A stretch of 5,019 bases of DNA from Planctomycetota bacterium (GTDB lineage Bacteria > Planctomycetota > Phycisphaerae > UBA1845 > CAIVHJ01), in NCBI GenBank assembly GCA_022565195.1, contig JADFJZ010000173.1, positions 1 to 5,019 of the forward strand. Direction: 5' to 3'. The translations under genes were made by a program, and so were the position numbers. Below are positions 1-5,019 of this stretch, piece after piece. Below the pieces are notes generated by a model. It had not been told where the DNA came from. It was given only the letters and a program-made list of their open reading frames with translations, and did no database searches. Within the stretch, counting starts at the first letter, position 1, and every line of letters starts with the position of its first letter.

Positions 1-363
1 ATACAGGCGTGCCTGGCGGGTGTCCTCGAAGATGATGTTGGTCAGGCGGTAGCCGCGCTTGATCTTCTTCTTGATCTCCGCCTCGAGGTCATCGTCGGTG
101 TCCTTGGCCTCCCAGTAGCCTCGCTCGATGGTGAATTCGTCTCGAAATGTGCCGTCTGGGCGGATGGCGTGCCCGTTGGCGTCGAGGGACAGTTCGGGGA
201 TCAGCGTCCAGCCGACCTTTCGGCCGGCGTCGGCGAGGAGGTTCTGAAAGGCGGAGCGCAGGGCCCCTTCGTGCTCGACGCTCTGGTCGGCGTAGGCTTC
301 GAGCGCAGCGTAGTAATCCTTGACCGCTTTGTGCGTCGGTTTGACCTTGGAGGCCGTGGGCAT
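1..363 (-). CDS. Type ISP restriction-modification enzyme, N-terminal part (cut by left edge)
   Basis: The visible 121 codons are the amino end of a single-chain type ISP or Eco57I-like enzyme that combines DNA cleavage and adenine methylation, used against foreign DNA. The fragment looks like the N-terminal PD-(D/E)xK nuclease domain: a conserved helix with VEHEGALRSAFQNLL at about 29-43 (E32 is a likely active-site helper), Pro-Asp at 69-70 in IRPDGTFRDEF, and Glu-x-Lys at 85-87 in GYWEAKD. The stretch KKKIKRGYRLTNIIFED (98-114) also matches what I remember of this family. Members usually exceed 1,000 residues, so helicase-like, methyltransferase and target-recognition parts should lie beyond position 1. 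The ATG at 363 is the only possible start because an in-frame TAG lies at 379-381 with no other start codon between. There is no Shine-Dalgarno, but a promoter lies directly upstream. Family assignment rests on recalled motif similarity; whether the full gene is intact cannot be seen. Confidence 0.85.
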   Translation of the reverse strand, partial: MPTASKVKPTHKAVKDYYAALEAYADQSVEHEGALRSAFQNLLADAGRKVGWTLIPELSLDANGHAIRPDGTFRDEFTIERGYWEAKDTDDDLEAEIKKKIKRGYRLTNIIFEDTRQARLY

Positions 364-369
364 GGGGCC

Positions 370-398
370 AAAATACGACTAATCCTGCGCAACGTCAA
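370..398 (-). promoter_or_regulatory. Sigma70-like promoter of the ISP gene, predicted leaderless
   Basis: On the minus strand a -35 box TTGACG (393-398, five of six consensus bases) is followed after exactly 17 bp by a -10 box TATTTT (370-375, four of six). Only six bases, GGCCCC, separate the -10 box from the ATG at 363. Transcription starting the usual 7 bases downstream would begin at the A of the start codon. This agrees with the lack of a ribosome binding site. Consensus match is seen directly; promoter activity and leaderless translation are inferred. Confidence 0.5.
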
Positions 399-506
399 CG
401 CAGACGAGCTACCGGGCGGCAGCGTTCTCGCCCTGCGTGAAACCGCGCGGGCTCCCGACAGGCCGGGTTTCCATTCCGCCCGCGGCTCCTTGGATTCCTG
501 TCGATC

Positions 507-529
507 GGGCGGGATTGAGAATCTCGCCC
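507..529. repeat. Inverted repeat after the peptidase stop codon, possible terminator
   Basis: Arms GGGCGGGATT (507-516) and AATCTCGCCC (520-529) are complementary at nine of ten positions around a three-base GAG centre. It begins 7 bases past the end of the peptidase gene, which reads leftward. On the peptidase transcript the single mismatch is an A-C pair. No T-tract follows, so this is at best a weak or factor-assisted terminator, or an mRNA 3'-end stabiliser. The rest of 364-536 holds only the promoter of the next gene. Confidence 0.4.
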
Positions 530-536
530 CTTCGCG

Positions 537-2675
537 CTAGTCCGTTTCCATGCCCAAATTCTGGACCACGAAGGCCCACTCGTCGGCGATTTCTTCGATG
601 CGCTTGGTGGTCGGCTTGCCGGCGCCGTGGCCGGCTTTGGTTTCGATGCGGATCAAGACCGGATTGTCGCCGGTGTGCGCCGCTTGCAGGGCGGCTGCGA
701 ACTTGAAGCTGTGGGCCGGGAACACGCGATCGTCGTGGTCGGCGGTGTTGATCAAAGTGGCGGGGTAGGCTGTGCCCTTCTTCAAGTTGTGCAGCGGCGA
801 ATAACTGTACAGGGCTTTGAATTCCTCGGGGTTCTGCGGCGAGCCATAGTCAGACTCCCAGGCCCAGCCAATGGTGAACTTGTTGAAGCGCAGCATGTCG
901 AGCACGCCGACGCCGGGCAGGGCCACGGCGAACAAGTCCGGCCGCTGGGTCATGCAGGCCCCGACCAGCAGCCCGCCGTTGCTGCGGCCGCGGATGGCCA
1001 GCTTGCTCGAATTGGTATACTTGTTCTCGATGAGCCACTCGGCTGCGGCGATGAAATCGTCGAAGGTGTTCTGCTTGGTAAGCTTCATGCCGCCCTCATG
1101 CCACGGCTTGCCGTATTCGCCGCCGCCGCGCAGATTCGGCATGGCGTACACGCCGCCCATCTCCATCCACACCAAGTTGCCCACGCTGAACGAAGGCGTC
1201 AGCGGAATGTTGAACCCGCCATAGCCATAGAGCAGCGTGGGGTTGTTGCCGTCGAGCGCCAAGCCTTTCTTGTGCGTGATGAACATCGGGATACGCTTGC
1301 CGTCCTTGCTGTTGTAGAACACTTGCTGCGTTTCATACTCGTCTGCATCGAAATCGACCTGCGGCTTGCGGAAGAGCGTGCTCGTTCCGGTGGCCAAGTC
1401 GTAGCGATAGACGGCCCCCGGCGTGGTGAAGCCAGTGAATGAATAAAACGTCTCGGTGTCGGTCTTCTTGCCGCCGAATCCCCGGGCGCTGCCGATGCCG
1501 GGCAGCTTGACGTCGCGGACATGCGAACCGTCCATGCCGAAGATGCGGACGTTGGTTTGGGCGTCGTGCAGATAGGACGCGACGAACATGTTATTGACCA
1601 GACTGACGCTGCGCAGCGTATCCTGCGACTGCGGCACGATTTCCTTCCAGTTGTACTTGGACGGGTTGCGGATGTCGATCGCGATGAGGCGCGAGAGCGG
1701 GGCCTCATTGTCGGTCTGGAAGAAGAACACCGGGCCGTCGTTGCCGACGAAGCCGTACTGGTTCTCGAATTCGCTGATCAGTTCCACAAACGGACTGTCG
1801 GGGCTGGCGAGATTCTTGAAGAACACCAGGTTTTTTCGCTCCGTGCCCTTCCAGACGGTGACGACGAGGAACTTGCCGTCTTCGGTAACATAGCCGCCGA
1901 ATCCCCACTCCTTTTGGTCCGGACGATCATAGACGAGCACGTCTTCCGACTGTTTGGTGTCCAGTTTGTGGAAGTAGAGTTTGTGGAAGTGATTCTGGCT
2001 CTTCAGTTCGGCGCCTTCTTCAGGTGCGTCGTAACGGCTGTAGAAGAATCCGGTGTTGTCCAGCGTCCATGACGCTCCGGAGAACTTGCTCCACTCGACC
2101 TCATCGTCGAGATCCTTGCCGGTCTCGACATTGCGCACATGCCACGTTTTCCAGTCTGAGCCGCTCTCCGAGATGGCGTAGGCCAGCAGGCTGCCGTCTT
2201 CGCTGAGCGCCTGTCCACTGACCGCGACGGTGCCGTCGCTGGAGAGCTTGTTGGGGTCGAGCAAGACGCGCGGTTTGTCGTCCAGCGATTTCATTGTGTA
2301 GAGCACGTAGTGGTTTTGCAGACCGTCGTTCTTGGAATAGAAATAGCGCTCGCCCTTCTTGAACGGCAGGCCGTATTTCTCGTAGTCCCACAGTTTGGTC
2401 AGTCGCTTGCTGATCTTCTTGCGGGCGGGGATTTTCTTCAAATAACCCTTAGTGACTTTGTTCTGCGCTTTGACCCAGGCGGCGGTCTCTTTGGAGTTGT
2501 CGTCCTCGAGCCAGCGATACGGGTCGGCCACCTGAACGCCGTGATAATCGTCGACTTGGGTGCCTTTGGTTGTCACTGGGTAGTTCAGCGTGGTGGAACT
2601 GGACGTGAGTCCGGCGCACCCGACGTAGGCAAACAGGACGCTCAGCAGCACCGCGCTCTTGATGAATCTACGCAT
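537..2675 (-). CDS. Prolyl oligopeptidase (family S9A), exported, probable lipoprotein
   Basis: This 712-residue serine peptidase should cut short peptides after proline. Residues 1-20 form an export signal: MRRFIK, a hydrophobic stretch, then VGC with Cys20 as possible lipidation site. Tyr at -3 is not ideal for a lipobox, so a cleaved periplasmic signal is also possible. The S9 N-terminal segment and seven-bladed propeller fill about 32-440, with YHGVQVADPYRWLED at 44-58. The alpha/beta-hydrolase domain covers about 450-712: oxyanion Tyr485 in YGYGGFN, nucleophile Ser565 in GRSNGG, Asp648 and substrate-binding Arg650 in ADHDDRV, and His683 in KAGHGAGKPT. Phe488 and Trp606 (TIGWAWESDYG) match the residues that pack against proline in porcine enzyme, which is 710 residues long with Ser554, Asp641 and His680. 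The frame is open ten codons further, to 2705, but the ATG at 2675 is chosen because AAGGAG lies six bases upstream and the signal starts there. It reads divergently from the DUF77 gene. Confidence 0.96.
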   Translation of the reverse strand: MRRFIKSAVLLSVLFAYVGCAGLTSSSTTLNYPVTTKGTQVDDYHGVQVADPYRWLEDDNSKETAAWVKAQNKVTKGYLKKIPARKKISKRLTKLWDYEKYGLPFKKGERYFYSKNDGLQNHYVLYTMKSLDDKPRVLLDPNKLSSDGTVAVSGQALSEDGSLLAYAISESGSDWKTWHVRNVETGKDLDDEVEWSKFSGASWTLDNTGFFYSRYDAPEEGAELKSQNHFHKLYFHKLDTKQSEDVLVYDRPDQKEWGFGGYVTEDGKFLVVTVWKGTERKNLVFFKNLASPDSPFVELISEFENQYGFVGNDGPVFFFQTDNEAPLSRLIAIDIRNPSKYNWKEIVPQSQDTLRSVSLVNNMFVASYLHDAQTNVRIFGMDGSHVRDVKLPGIGSARGFGGKKTDTETFYSFTGFTTPGAVYRYDLATGTSTLFRKPQVDFDADEYETQQVFYNSKDGKRIPMFITHKKGLALDGNNPTLLYGYGGFNIPLTPSFSVGNLVWMEMGGVYAMPNLRGGGEYGKPWHEGGMKLTKQNTFDDFIAAAEWLIENKYTNSSKLAIRGRSNGGLLVGACMTQRPDLFAVALPGVGVLDMLRFNKFTIGWAWESDYGSPQNPEEFKALYSYSPLHNLKKGTAYPATLINTADHDDRVFPAHSFKFAAALQAAHTGDNPVLIRIETKAGHGAGKPTTKRIEEIADEWAFVVQNLGMETD

Positions 2676-2680
2676 TGCAG

Positions 2681-2687
2681 TCTCCTT
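2681..2687 (-). promoter_or_regulatory. Ribosome binding site that fixes the peptidase start
   Basis: The minus strand reads AAGGAGA here, followed by CTGCA and the ATG at 2675. This is a near-perfect Shine-Dalgarno at ideal spacing. It favours this ATG over the in-frame upstream ATG at 2705, which would put ten polar residues in front of the signal peptide. Confidence 0.85.
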
Positions 2688-2732
2688 TTGGATTTGGACG
2701 CACATAAGTTGAAGGACTCGATCTATTGGCGT

Positions 2733-2762
2733 AGTTTAATGCCTTTCGTGAGGTGAAGTCAA
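2733..2762 (-). promoter_or_regulatory. Candidate sigma70 promoter for the prolyl oligopeptidase
   Basis: On the minus strand TTGACT (2757-2762, five of six consensus) is separated by 18 bp from TAAACT (2733-2738, four of six). Transcription would start near 2726 and leave a leader of about 50 bases with the AAGGAG site near its end. The -35 box ends 5 bp from the perfect palindrome at 2768-2781, so a protein bound there could affect it. Prediction by consensus only. Confidence 0.4.
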
Positions 2763-2767
2763 CCAAT

Positions 2768-2781
2768 CCAGCGTACGCTGG
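2768..2781. promoter_or_regulatory. Perfect 14-bp palindrome in the divergent intergenic region (operator candidate)
   Basis: CCAGCGTACGCTGG is identical to its own reverse complement with no central spacer. It lies just upstream of the peptidase -35 box on the minus strand and 6 bp before the DUF77 Shine-Dalgarno on the plus strand. That is a position where a dimeric repressor or activator could act on both genes. No regulator is encoded in the window, and a palindrome of this length can also arise by chance. Confidence 0.35.
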
Positions 2782-2799
2782 GACGGCGGAGGTGGTGCT

Positions 2800-3111
2800 A
2801 TGTCGGCATTGGTAGAGTTTTCAATGACCCCGCTCGACAAGGGCGAATCGGTGGGTGAGTACGTCGCCCGCAGCCTGAAGATCATCGACGACAGCGGGTT
2901 GCCGTATCGGTTGAACGCGATGGGCACGGTGGTCGAGGGCGAATGGCCTGAGGTGTTCGCCGTGGTCCAGCAGTGTTTCGAGCGCATGCGCGAAGATTGC
3001 CAGCGCATCACGTGCTCGATCAAAGTGGACTGGCGGGCCGGCGGGACCGGGCGGTTGGAATCGAAGATCGCGCGGATCGAGGAGATTGTGGGTAAGGAAC
3101 TGAAGAAGTAG
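2800..3111 (+). CDS. DUF77/MTH1187-family (YkoF-like) thiamine-binding protein
   Basis: This 103-residue cytosolic protein belongs to the small UPF0045/DUF77 family (Thiamine_BP), which folds as a ferredoxin-like domain and forms oligomers. Some members bind thiamine or related pyrimidines; no enzymatic activity is established. Family hallmarks are seen in order: VEFSMTPLDKGESVGEYVARSL (5-26), the GLPYRLNAMGTVVEGEW block (33-49), then VVQQCFERM (55-63), a strand ITCSIKVDWR (70-79) and a closing helix ESKIARIEEIVGK (87-99). It is full length. GGAGGTGG (2788-2795) gives a strong ribosome binding site a few bases before the ATG. It is divergent from the peptidase and followed 63 bp later by the GNAT gene on the same strand. 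I see no thiamine riboswitch upstream and no thiamine biosynthesis or transport gene beside it, so a role in thiamine handling is inferred from family only. Confidence 0.9.
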   Translation: MSALVEFSMTPLDKGESVGEYVARSLKIIDDSGLPYRLNAMGTVVEGEWPEVFAVVQQCFERMREDCQRITCSIKVDWRAGGTGRLESKIARIEEIVGKELKK

Positions 3112-3174
3112 AAACAGTGAGATCCGGAACGCGCTGCCCTTCGGGTCGCCGCTAAACAGTTTGAGCATGCGGTT

Positions 3175-3639
3175 ATGAAAATCGAGTATCTGGCGGACCA
3201 TCCTGATCGTCTGGAGACGCTGGCGCTTTGGCACCACGAGGAATGGCACCATTTGAACCCCGGTGACACGGTCGAGCAGCGCCAGGGCCGGATGCGGGCG
3301 CATCTGGCGAAGCGGCAGATACCGACGACGTTTGTGGCCCTCGACGGCGATACGCTCCTGGGCTCGGCCTGTCTGTTGGCGGACGACATGCACCAGCATC
3401 GCGATCTGACACCGTGGCTGGCGAGCGTTTTCGTTGCACCCGAACACCGTGGCGGGGGTGTGGGCCGTGCGCTCGTGGGGCGTGTGGTCGAGGAGGCGCG
3501 GGCGCTGGGCGTGGAAACGCTGTACCTTTATACGCCGGATCGCGAGCGCTTCTACGCCCGCATGGGCTGGTCGGCACTGGAGCGGACCGAATATATGGGC
3601 GTGAAGGTCGTCATCATGTCGATCCGGCTGACAGCATAG
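3175..3639 (+). CDS. GNAT-family N-acetyltransferase
   Basis: This 154-residue protein should transfer an acetyl group from acetyl-CoA to an amine of an unidentified substrate. The GNAT core is clear: a strand TTFVALDGDTLLGSACLL (51-68), motif A with LASVFVAPEHRGGGVGRALV (82-101), where R92-G-G-G-V-G97 is the pyrophosphate-binding R-x-x-G-x-G loop, helix VEEARALGV (105-113), strand TLYLYT (115-120) and motif B FYARMGW (126-132). Length is typical for a single-domain member. The ATG at 3175 has no good Shine-Dalgarno. A four-codon mini-frame at 3167-3178 (ATG CGG TTA TGA) overlaps this start, which may be chance. With the DUF77 gene 63 bp upstream and no convincing promoter between, co-transcription is plausible. 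The substrate cannot be told: the family covers antibiotics, polyamines, amino acids and protein N-termini. Confidence 0.92.
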   Translation: MKIEYLADHPDRLETLALWHHEEWHHLNPGDTVEQRQGRMRAHLAKRQIPTTFVALDGDTLLGSACLLADDMHQHRDLTPWLASVFVAPEHRGGGVGRALVGRVVEEARALGVETLYLYTPDRERFYARMGWSALERTEYMGVKVVIMSIRLTA

Positions 3640-3644
3640 CTCCG

Positions 3645-3661
3645 GCCGGTGCGCGACCGGC
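3645..3661 (+). terminator. GC-rich hairpin after the GNAT stop, possible terminator
   Basis: GCCGGT (3645-3650) and ACCGGC (3656-3661) form a perfect six-base-pair stem around a GCGCG loop, starting 5 bases past the GNAT stop codon. There is no T-tract after it, so intrinsic termination is doubtful. The gene ahead is convergent, which makes a transcript end here plausible. Confidence 0.3.
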
Positions 3662-3704
3662 GGCACGCGGGATCGAATCGAAGATCCGCGTACACAACGT
3701 CGGG

Positions 3705-3917
3705 CTACGTGCTGTGCACCAGGCTGCTGGCTTGACTTTCTGCTTCCGCCCGGTTTCCTGGAAACAAGCATTCCCAAATGCCGTCCACCAATTCATGTTT
3801 CTGACGAGCACTGAGCGGCGCACCTGTACGCTCATTCCAGAGCTGCGCGATTTTGTCAGCCGCTTCTTGCGCGAAACACTCCAAGGTGAGTTCCATGTCT
3901 TCTACATGTGCGATCAT
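3705..3917 (-). CDS. Small hypothetical protein of 70 residues
   Basis: I do not recognise this protein. It begins MIAHVEDMELTLECFAQEAADKIAQLWNE and ends with a polar tail, EAESQASSLVHST. It looks soluble, with no signal peptide or membrane segment, and is probably mostly helical, with an acidic first half. The case for a real gene is the ribosome binding site AGGGAGG (3922-3928) four bases from the ATG, the plausible residue make-up and its position in a gap otherwise without genes on this strand. The second in-frame ATG, at codon 8, has no comparable site. It is convergent with the GNAT gene, whose stop is 65 bp away. Its start codon overlaps the stop of a 17-codon frame upstream in an ATGA arrangement, suggesting it may be translated as a downstream partner. 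If so, the IS at about 4067 has probably cut off its original upstream context. No function is proposed. Confidence 0.5.
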   Translation of the reverse strand: MIAHVEDMELTLECFAQEAADKIAQLWNERTGAPLSARQKHELVDGIWECLFPGNRAEAESQASSLVHST

Positions 3918-3967
3918 AAGTCCTCCCTGACTATCAAGGGCCTGTCTGAAGGTTCACTAACGTTCAT
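3914..3967 (-). CDS. Possible 17-codon leader frame overlapping the small gene
   Basis: ATG at 3967 opens the frame MNVSEPSDRPLIVREDL, whose TGA overlaps the ATG of the 70-codon gene as ATGA. Its own start likewise overlaps the TGA of the 33-codon frame upstream. An AGGAGG lies at 3981-3986, but 13 bases from this ATG, longer than ideal. It may be a coupling peptide, a frameshifted remnant, or chance. Confidence 0.2.
   Translation of the reverse strand: MNVSEPSDRPLIVREDL
3922..3928 (-). promoter_or_regulatory. Ribosome binding site of the 70-residue small gene
   Basis: The minus strand reads AGGGAGG followed by ACTT and the ATG at 3917. Complementarity to the 16S rRNA tail is strong, though the four-base spacer is slightly short. 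It is the main evidence that the small frame is translated. Confidence 0.6.
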
Positions 3968-4065
3968 TTTGTATACCACGCCTCCTGTAACCGTCGATGT
4001 TCTTTGCGCCAAGCGTACGCCACGGACGGACCCACGAGCGAGGCCGCCGCCAGGCCGCCCTCTTC
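3964..4065 (-). pseudogene. Possible 3' remnant of a gene cut by the IS630 element
   Basis: Between an in-frame TAG at 4066-4068 and the TGA at 3964-3966 lies an open frame of 33 codons with no ATG. It reads EEGGLAAASLVGPSVAYAW and then RKEHRRLQEAWYTK. The upstream half has mostly G or C at third codon positions, like the chromosomal genes here. A hydrophobic stretch followed by a basic tail resembles the carboxyl end of a larger protein. It starts exactly where the insertion sequence seems to begin, which suggests a truncated gene. Against this, if the IS target is the TA at 4067-4068, that TA is part of the in-frame TAG, so the original frame would not have continued unchanged. I do not recognise the protein. 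Confidence 0.3.
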
Positions 4066-4099
4066 CTAGTGGTCTGATGCATAATTACTAGACATTATC

Positions 4100-4128
4100 T
4101 TGACCTCGATCTTCCTCTGTCGTATTGT
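4100..4128 (+). promoter_or_regulatory. Promoter of the IS630 transposase
   Basis: TTGACC (4100-4105, five of six consensus) and TATTGT (4123-4128, four of six) are 17 bp apart. Transcription would start near 4135, immediately before the AGGAGG ribosome binding site at 4137-4142, giving a leader of only about 13 bases. It lies inside the element, so it would travel with it. Confidence 0.5.
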
Positions 4129-4147
4129 TGCGTTCGAGGAGGTTTGC

Positions 4148-5019
4148 ATGCGAGTCGCGCCAAGTATCAAGCTCACGAAGAAAGAACGGACGACACTTCA
4201 ATGCTGGTCACAAGGACGCAGGATTTCGGTTCGGCAAAGGGACCGAGCCAGGATGACCATGTTCGCCGCGGACGGCATGTCGAACAAAGAGGTCGCCACG
4301 GAGATGGGTGTCAAAGCACACACGGTGGGTCGTTGGCGAAGCCGGTTTGCCGAATTGCGTCTTGCCGGAATCGAAAAGGATCTTCCTCGCGGTGGACGCC
4401 CGCGAAATCAACGGGAACAACTGGAAAGCAAGATCATTCGCAAGACGACGCAAGAGACGCCAAAGAATGCAACCCATTGGAGTACCCGCACGTTGGCCAA
4501 AGAGTTAGGTGTGACTCAATCAATGATCCATCGCGTCTGGAAGGCCAATGGATTAAAACCGCATCTGGTTCGCACGTTCAAGCTGAGTCGGGATCCTCAC
4601 TTCGAGGAGAAGTTGATCGACGTCGTTGGCCTGTATCTCAACCCGCCGGAAAAAGCGTTGGTGATCAGCGCCGACGAGAAAAGTCAGATACAAGCGCTCG
4701 ATCGAACCCAGCCGAGCCTGCCCATCATTCCCGGTCGATGCGGGACGATGACCCATGATTACAAACGCAATGGTACAACGACTCTCTTTGCGGCGATCGA
4801 TATGACCCAGGGCAAAGTCATCGCCTCCTGCATGCCGCGTCACAGACACCAGGAGTGGATCAAGTTTCTCAAGCAGATTGACGCGGAGACACCGGAAGAT
4901 TTGGGTCTTCATCTAATTGTGGACAACTACGCAACGCACAAACATCCGAAGGTGAAGGCTTGGCTCAAGCGACACAAACGTTTCCATCTCCATTTCATTC
5001 CGACCAGCAGTTCGTGGCT
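4148..5019 (+). CDS. IS630-family transposase, C-terminus beyond the right edge
   Basis: The window shows 290 codons of a DDE transposase that cuts and joins the element's ends at TA sites. The first helix-turn-helix lies at about 33-68 (NKEVATEMGVKAHTVGRWRSRF). A GRPR hinge at 83-86 joins it to a second helix-turn-helix at about 110-137 (STRTLAKELGVTQSMIHRVWKANGLKP). In the RNase H-like catalytic domain Asp176 lies in VISADEKSQIQALDRTQP and Asp259 in LIVDNYATHKHPKVKAWL. The third acidic residue should follow shortly after the edge. The family is usually 340-360 residues, so roughly 60 are missing from view. The frame is open and unbroken throughout. ATG 4148 is chosen because AGGAGG (4137-4142) precedes it by five bases. 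A longer-looking frame starting at 4144 is out of phase and does not give the transposase. Confidence 0.95.
   Translation, partial: MRVAPSIKLTKKERTTLQCWSQGRRISVRQRDRARMTMFAADGMSNKEVATEMGVKAHTVGRWRSRFAELRLAGIEKDLPRGGRPRNQREQLESKIIRKTTQETPKNATHWSTRTLAKELGVTQSMIHRVWKANGLKPHLVRTFKLSRDPHFEEKLIDVVGLYLNPPEKALVISADEKSQIQALDRTQPSLPIIPGRCGTMTHDYKRNGTTTLFAAIDMTQGKVIASCMPRHRHQEWIKFLKQIDAETPEDLGLHLIVDNYATHKHPKVKAWLKRHKRFHLHFIPTSSSW

Larger units (their letters stand above)
4067..5019 (+). mobile_element. IS630-family insertion sequence, left part
   Basis: The element is defined by its IS630-type transposase and continues past the right edge. IS630 elements insert at TA, often within CTAG, and duplicate the TA. 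A CTAG at 4066-4069 followed by GTGGTCTGATGC is the best candidate left boundary. A second ACTAG at 4087-4091 is an inverted copy of CTAGT (4066-4070), around an ATGCAT at 4077-4082, and may belong to the terminal transposase-binding region. About 80 bp separate the proposed end from the transposase ATG, a usual distance. The family call is firm; the exact end cannot be proven without the right terminus. Confidence 0.65.

Noticed and set aside
627..1442. 271-codon open frame on the plus strand inside the peptidase gene
   Set aside because: It is antisense to the catalytic domain of the prolyl oligopeptidase; its composition is that of a complementary-strand shadow, with no recognisable domain.
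2709..2737. TTGAAG-17 bp-TAGTTT as a plus-strand promoter for the DUF77 gene
   Set aside because: Only four of six and three of six consensus bases match; too weak to call, though the gene must have a promoter in this gap.
2676..2799. Thiamine riboswitch before the DUF77 gene
   Set aside because: I do not see the conserved thi-box segments (CUGAGA or the distal ACCUG-type element) in the short leader available.
3121..3147. Hairpin GATCCG / CGGGTC between the DUF77 and GNAT genes
   Set aside because: Six pairs including a wobble, a 15-base loop and no T-tract; not enough for a terminator or attenuator.
2821..3777. 318-codon open frame on the minus strand across the DUF77 and GNAT genes
   Set aside because: It is antisense to two recognisable proteins, and its translation is rich in Arg, His and Pro as expected from a GC-rich shadow frame.
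3414..4091. 225-codon plus-strand frame covering the end of the GNAT gene and the following gap
   Set aside because: It overlaps the GNAT motif A in another phase, lacks any family signature and is Pro/Arg rich in the part beyond the GNAT gene.
4144..4758. 204-codon plus-strand frame over the transposase region
   Set aside because: It is out of phase with the IS630 transposase, which has a better start, an ideal ribosome binding site and clear family motifs.
1..5019. CRISPR array, tRNA or rRNA gene
   Set aside because: No regularly spaced direct repeats, no cloverleaf with TTCGA/CCA pattern and no ribosomal RNA signature seen by eye on either strand.

Overview
This is a piece of a GC-rich bacterial chromosome, with a mobile element entering at the right edge. 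The gene set is compatible with an environmental Gram-negative bacterium: a lipoprotein-type prolyl oligopeptidase, a type ISP restriction-modification enzyme, a DUF77 thiamine-binding-like protein and an IS630 transposase. A planctomycete or related lineage is a guess from gene content and codon usage, not something the window proves.

Layout from left to right. At 1-363 (minus) lies the N-terminal part of a type ISP/Eco57I-like restriction-methyltransferase with a PD-(D/E)xK nuclease motif; it runs off the left edge. A well-spaced sigma70-like promoter sits so close to its ATG that the mRNA should be leaderless. At 537-2675 (minus) is a complete 712-aa prolyl oligopeptidase with an N-terminal export signal and an intact Ser-Asp-His triad. 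The divergent region 2676-2799 holds a candidate promoter for the peptidase and a perfect 14-bp palindrome. From there, 2800-3111 (plus) encodes a DUF77/MTH1187-family protein and 3175-3639 (plus) a GNAT acetyltransferase; they may be co-transcribed.

The 3640-4147 stretch is a junction zone. It holds a hairpin after the GNAT gene, a convergent 70-codon ORF of unknown function with a strong ribosome binding site (3705-3917, minus), and upstream of that two tiny reading frames linked to it by successive ATGA overlaps. One of these is a 33-codon stop-to-stop frame that abuts the likely left end of the insertion sequence. From about 4067 to the right edge is the left part of an IS630-family element, with promoter, ribosome binding site and 290 codons of transposase. 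The third catalytic acidic residue and the right terminus lie outside the window.

I see no clear new multi-gene system. The peptidase, the thiamine-binding-like protein, the acetyltransferase and the restriction enzyme do not form an obvious pathway. The points most worth a second look are the leaderless restriction gene, the palindromic operator candidate between the divergent genes, and the unknown small gene beside the IS with its overlapping mini-frames.
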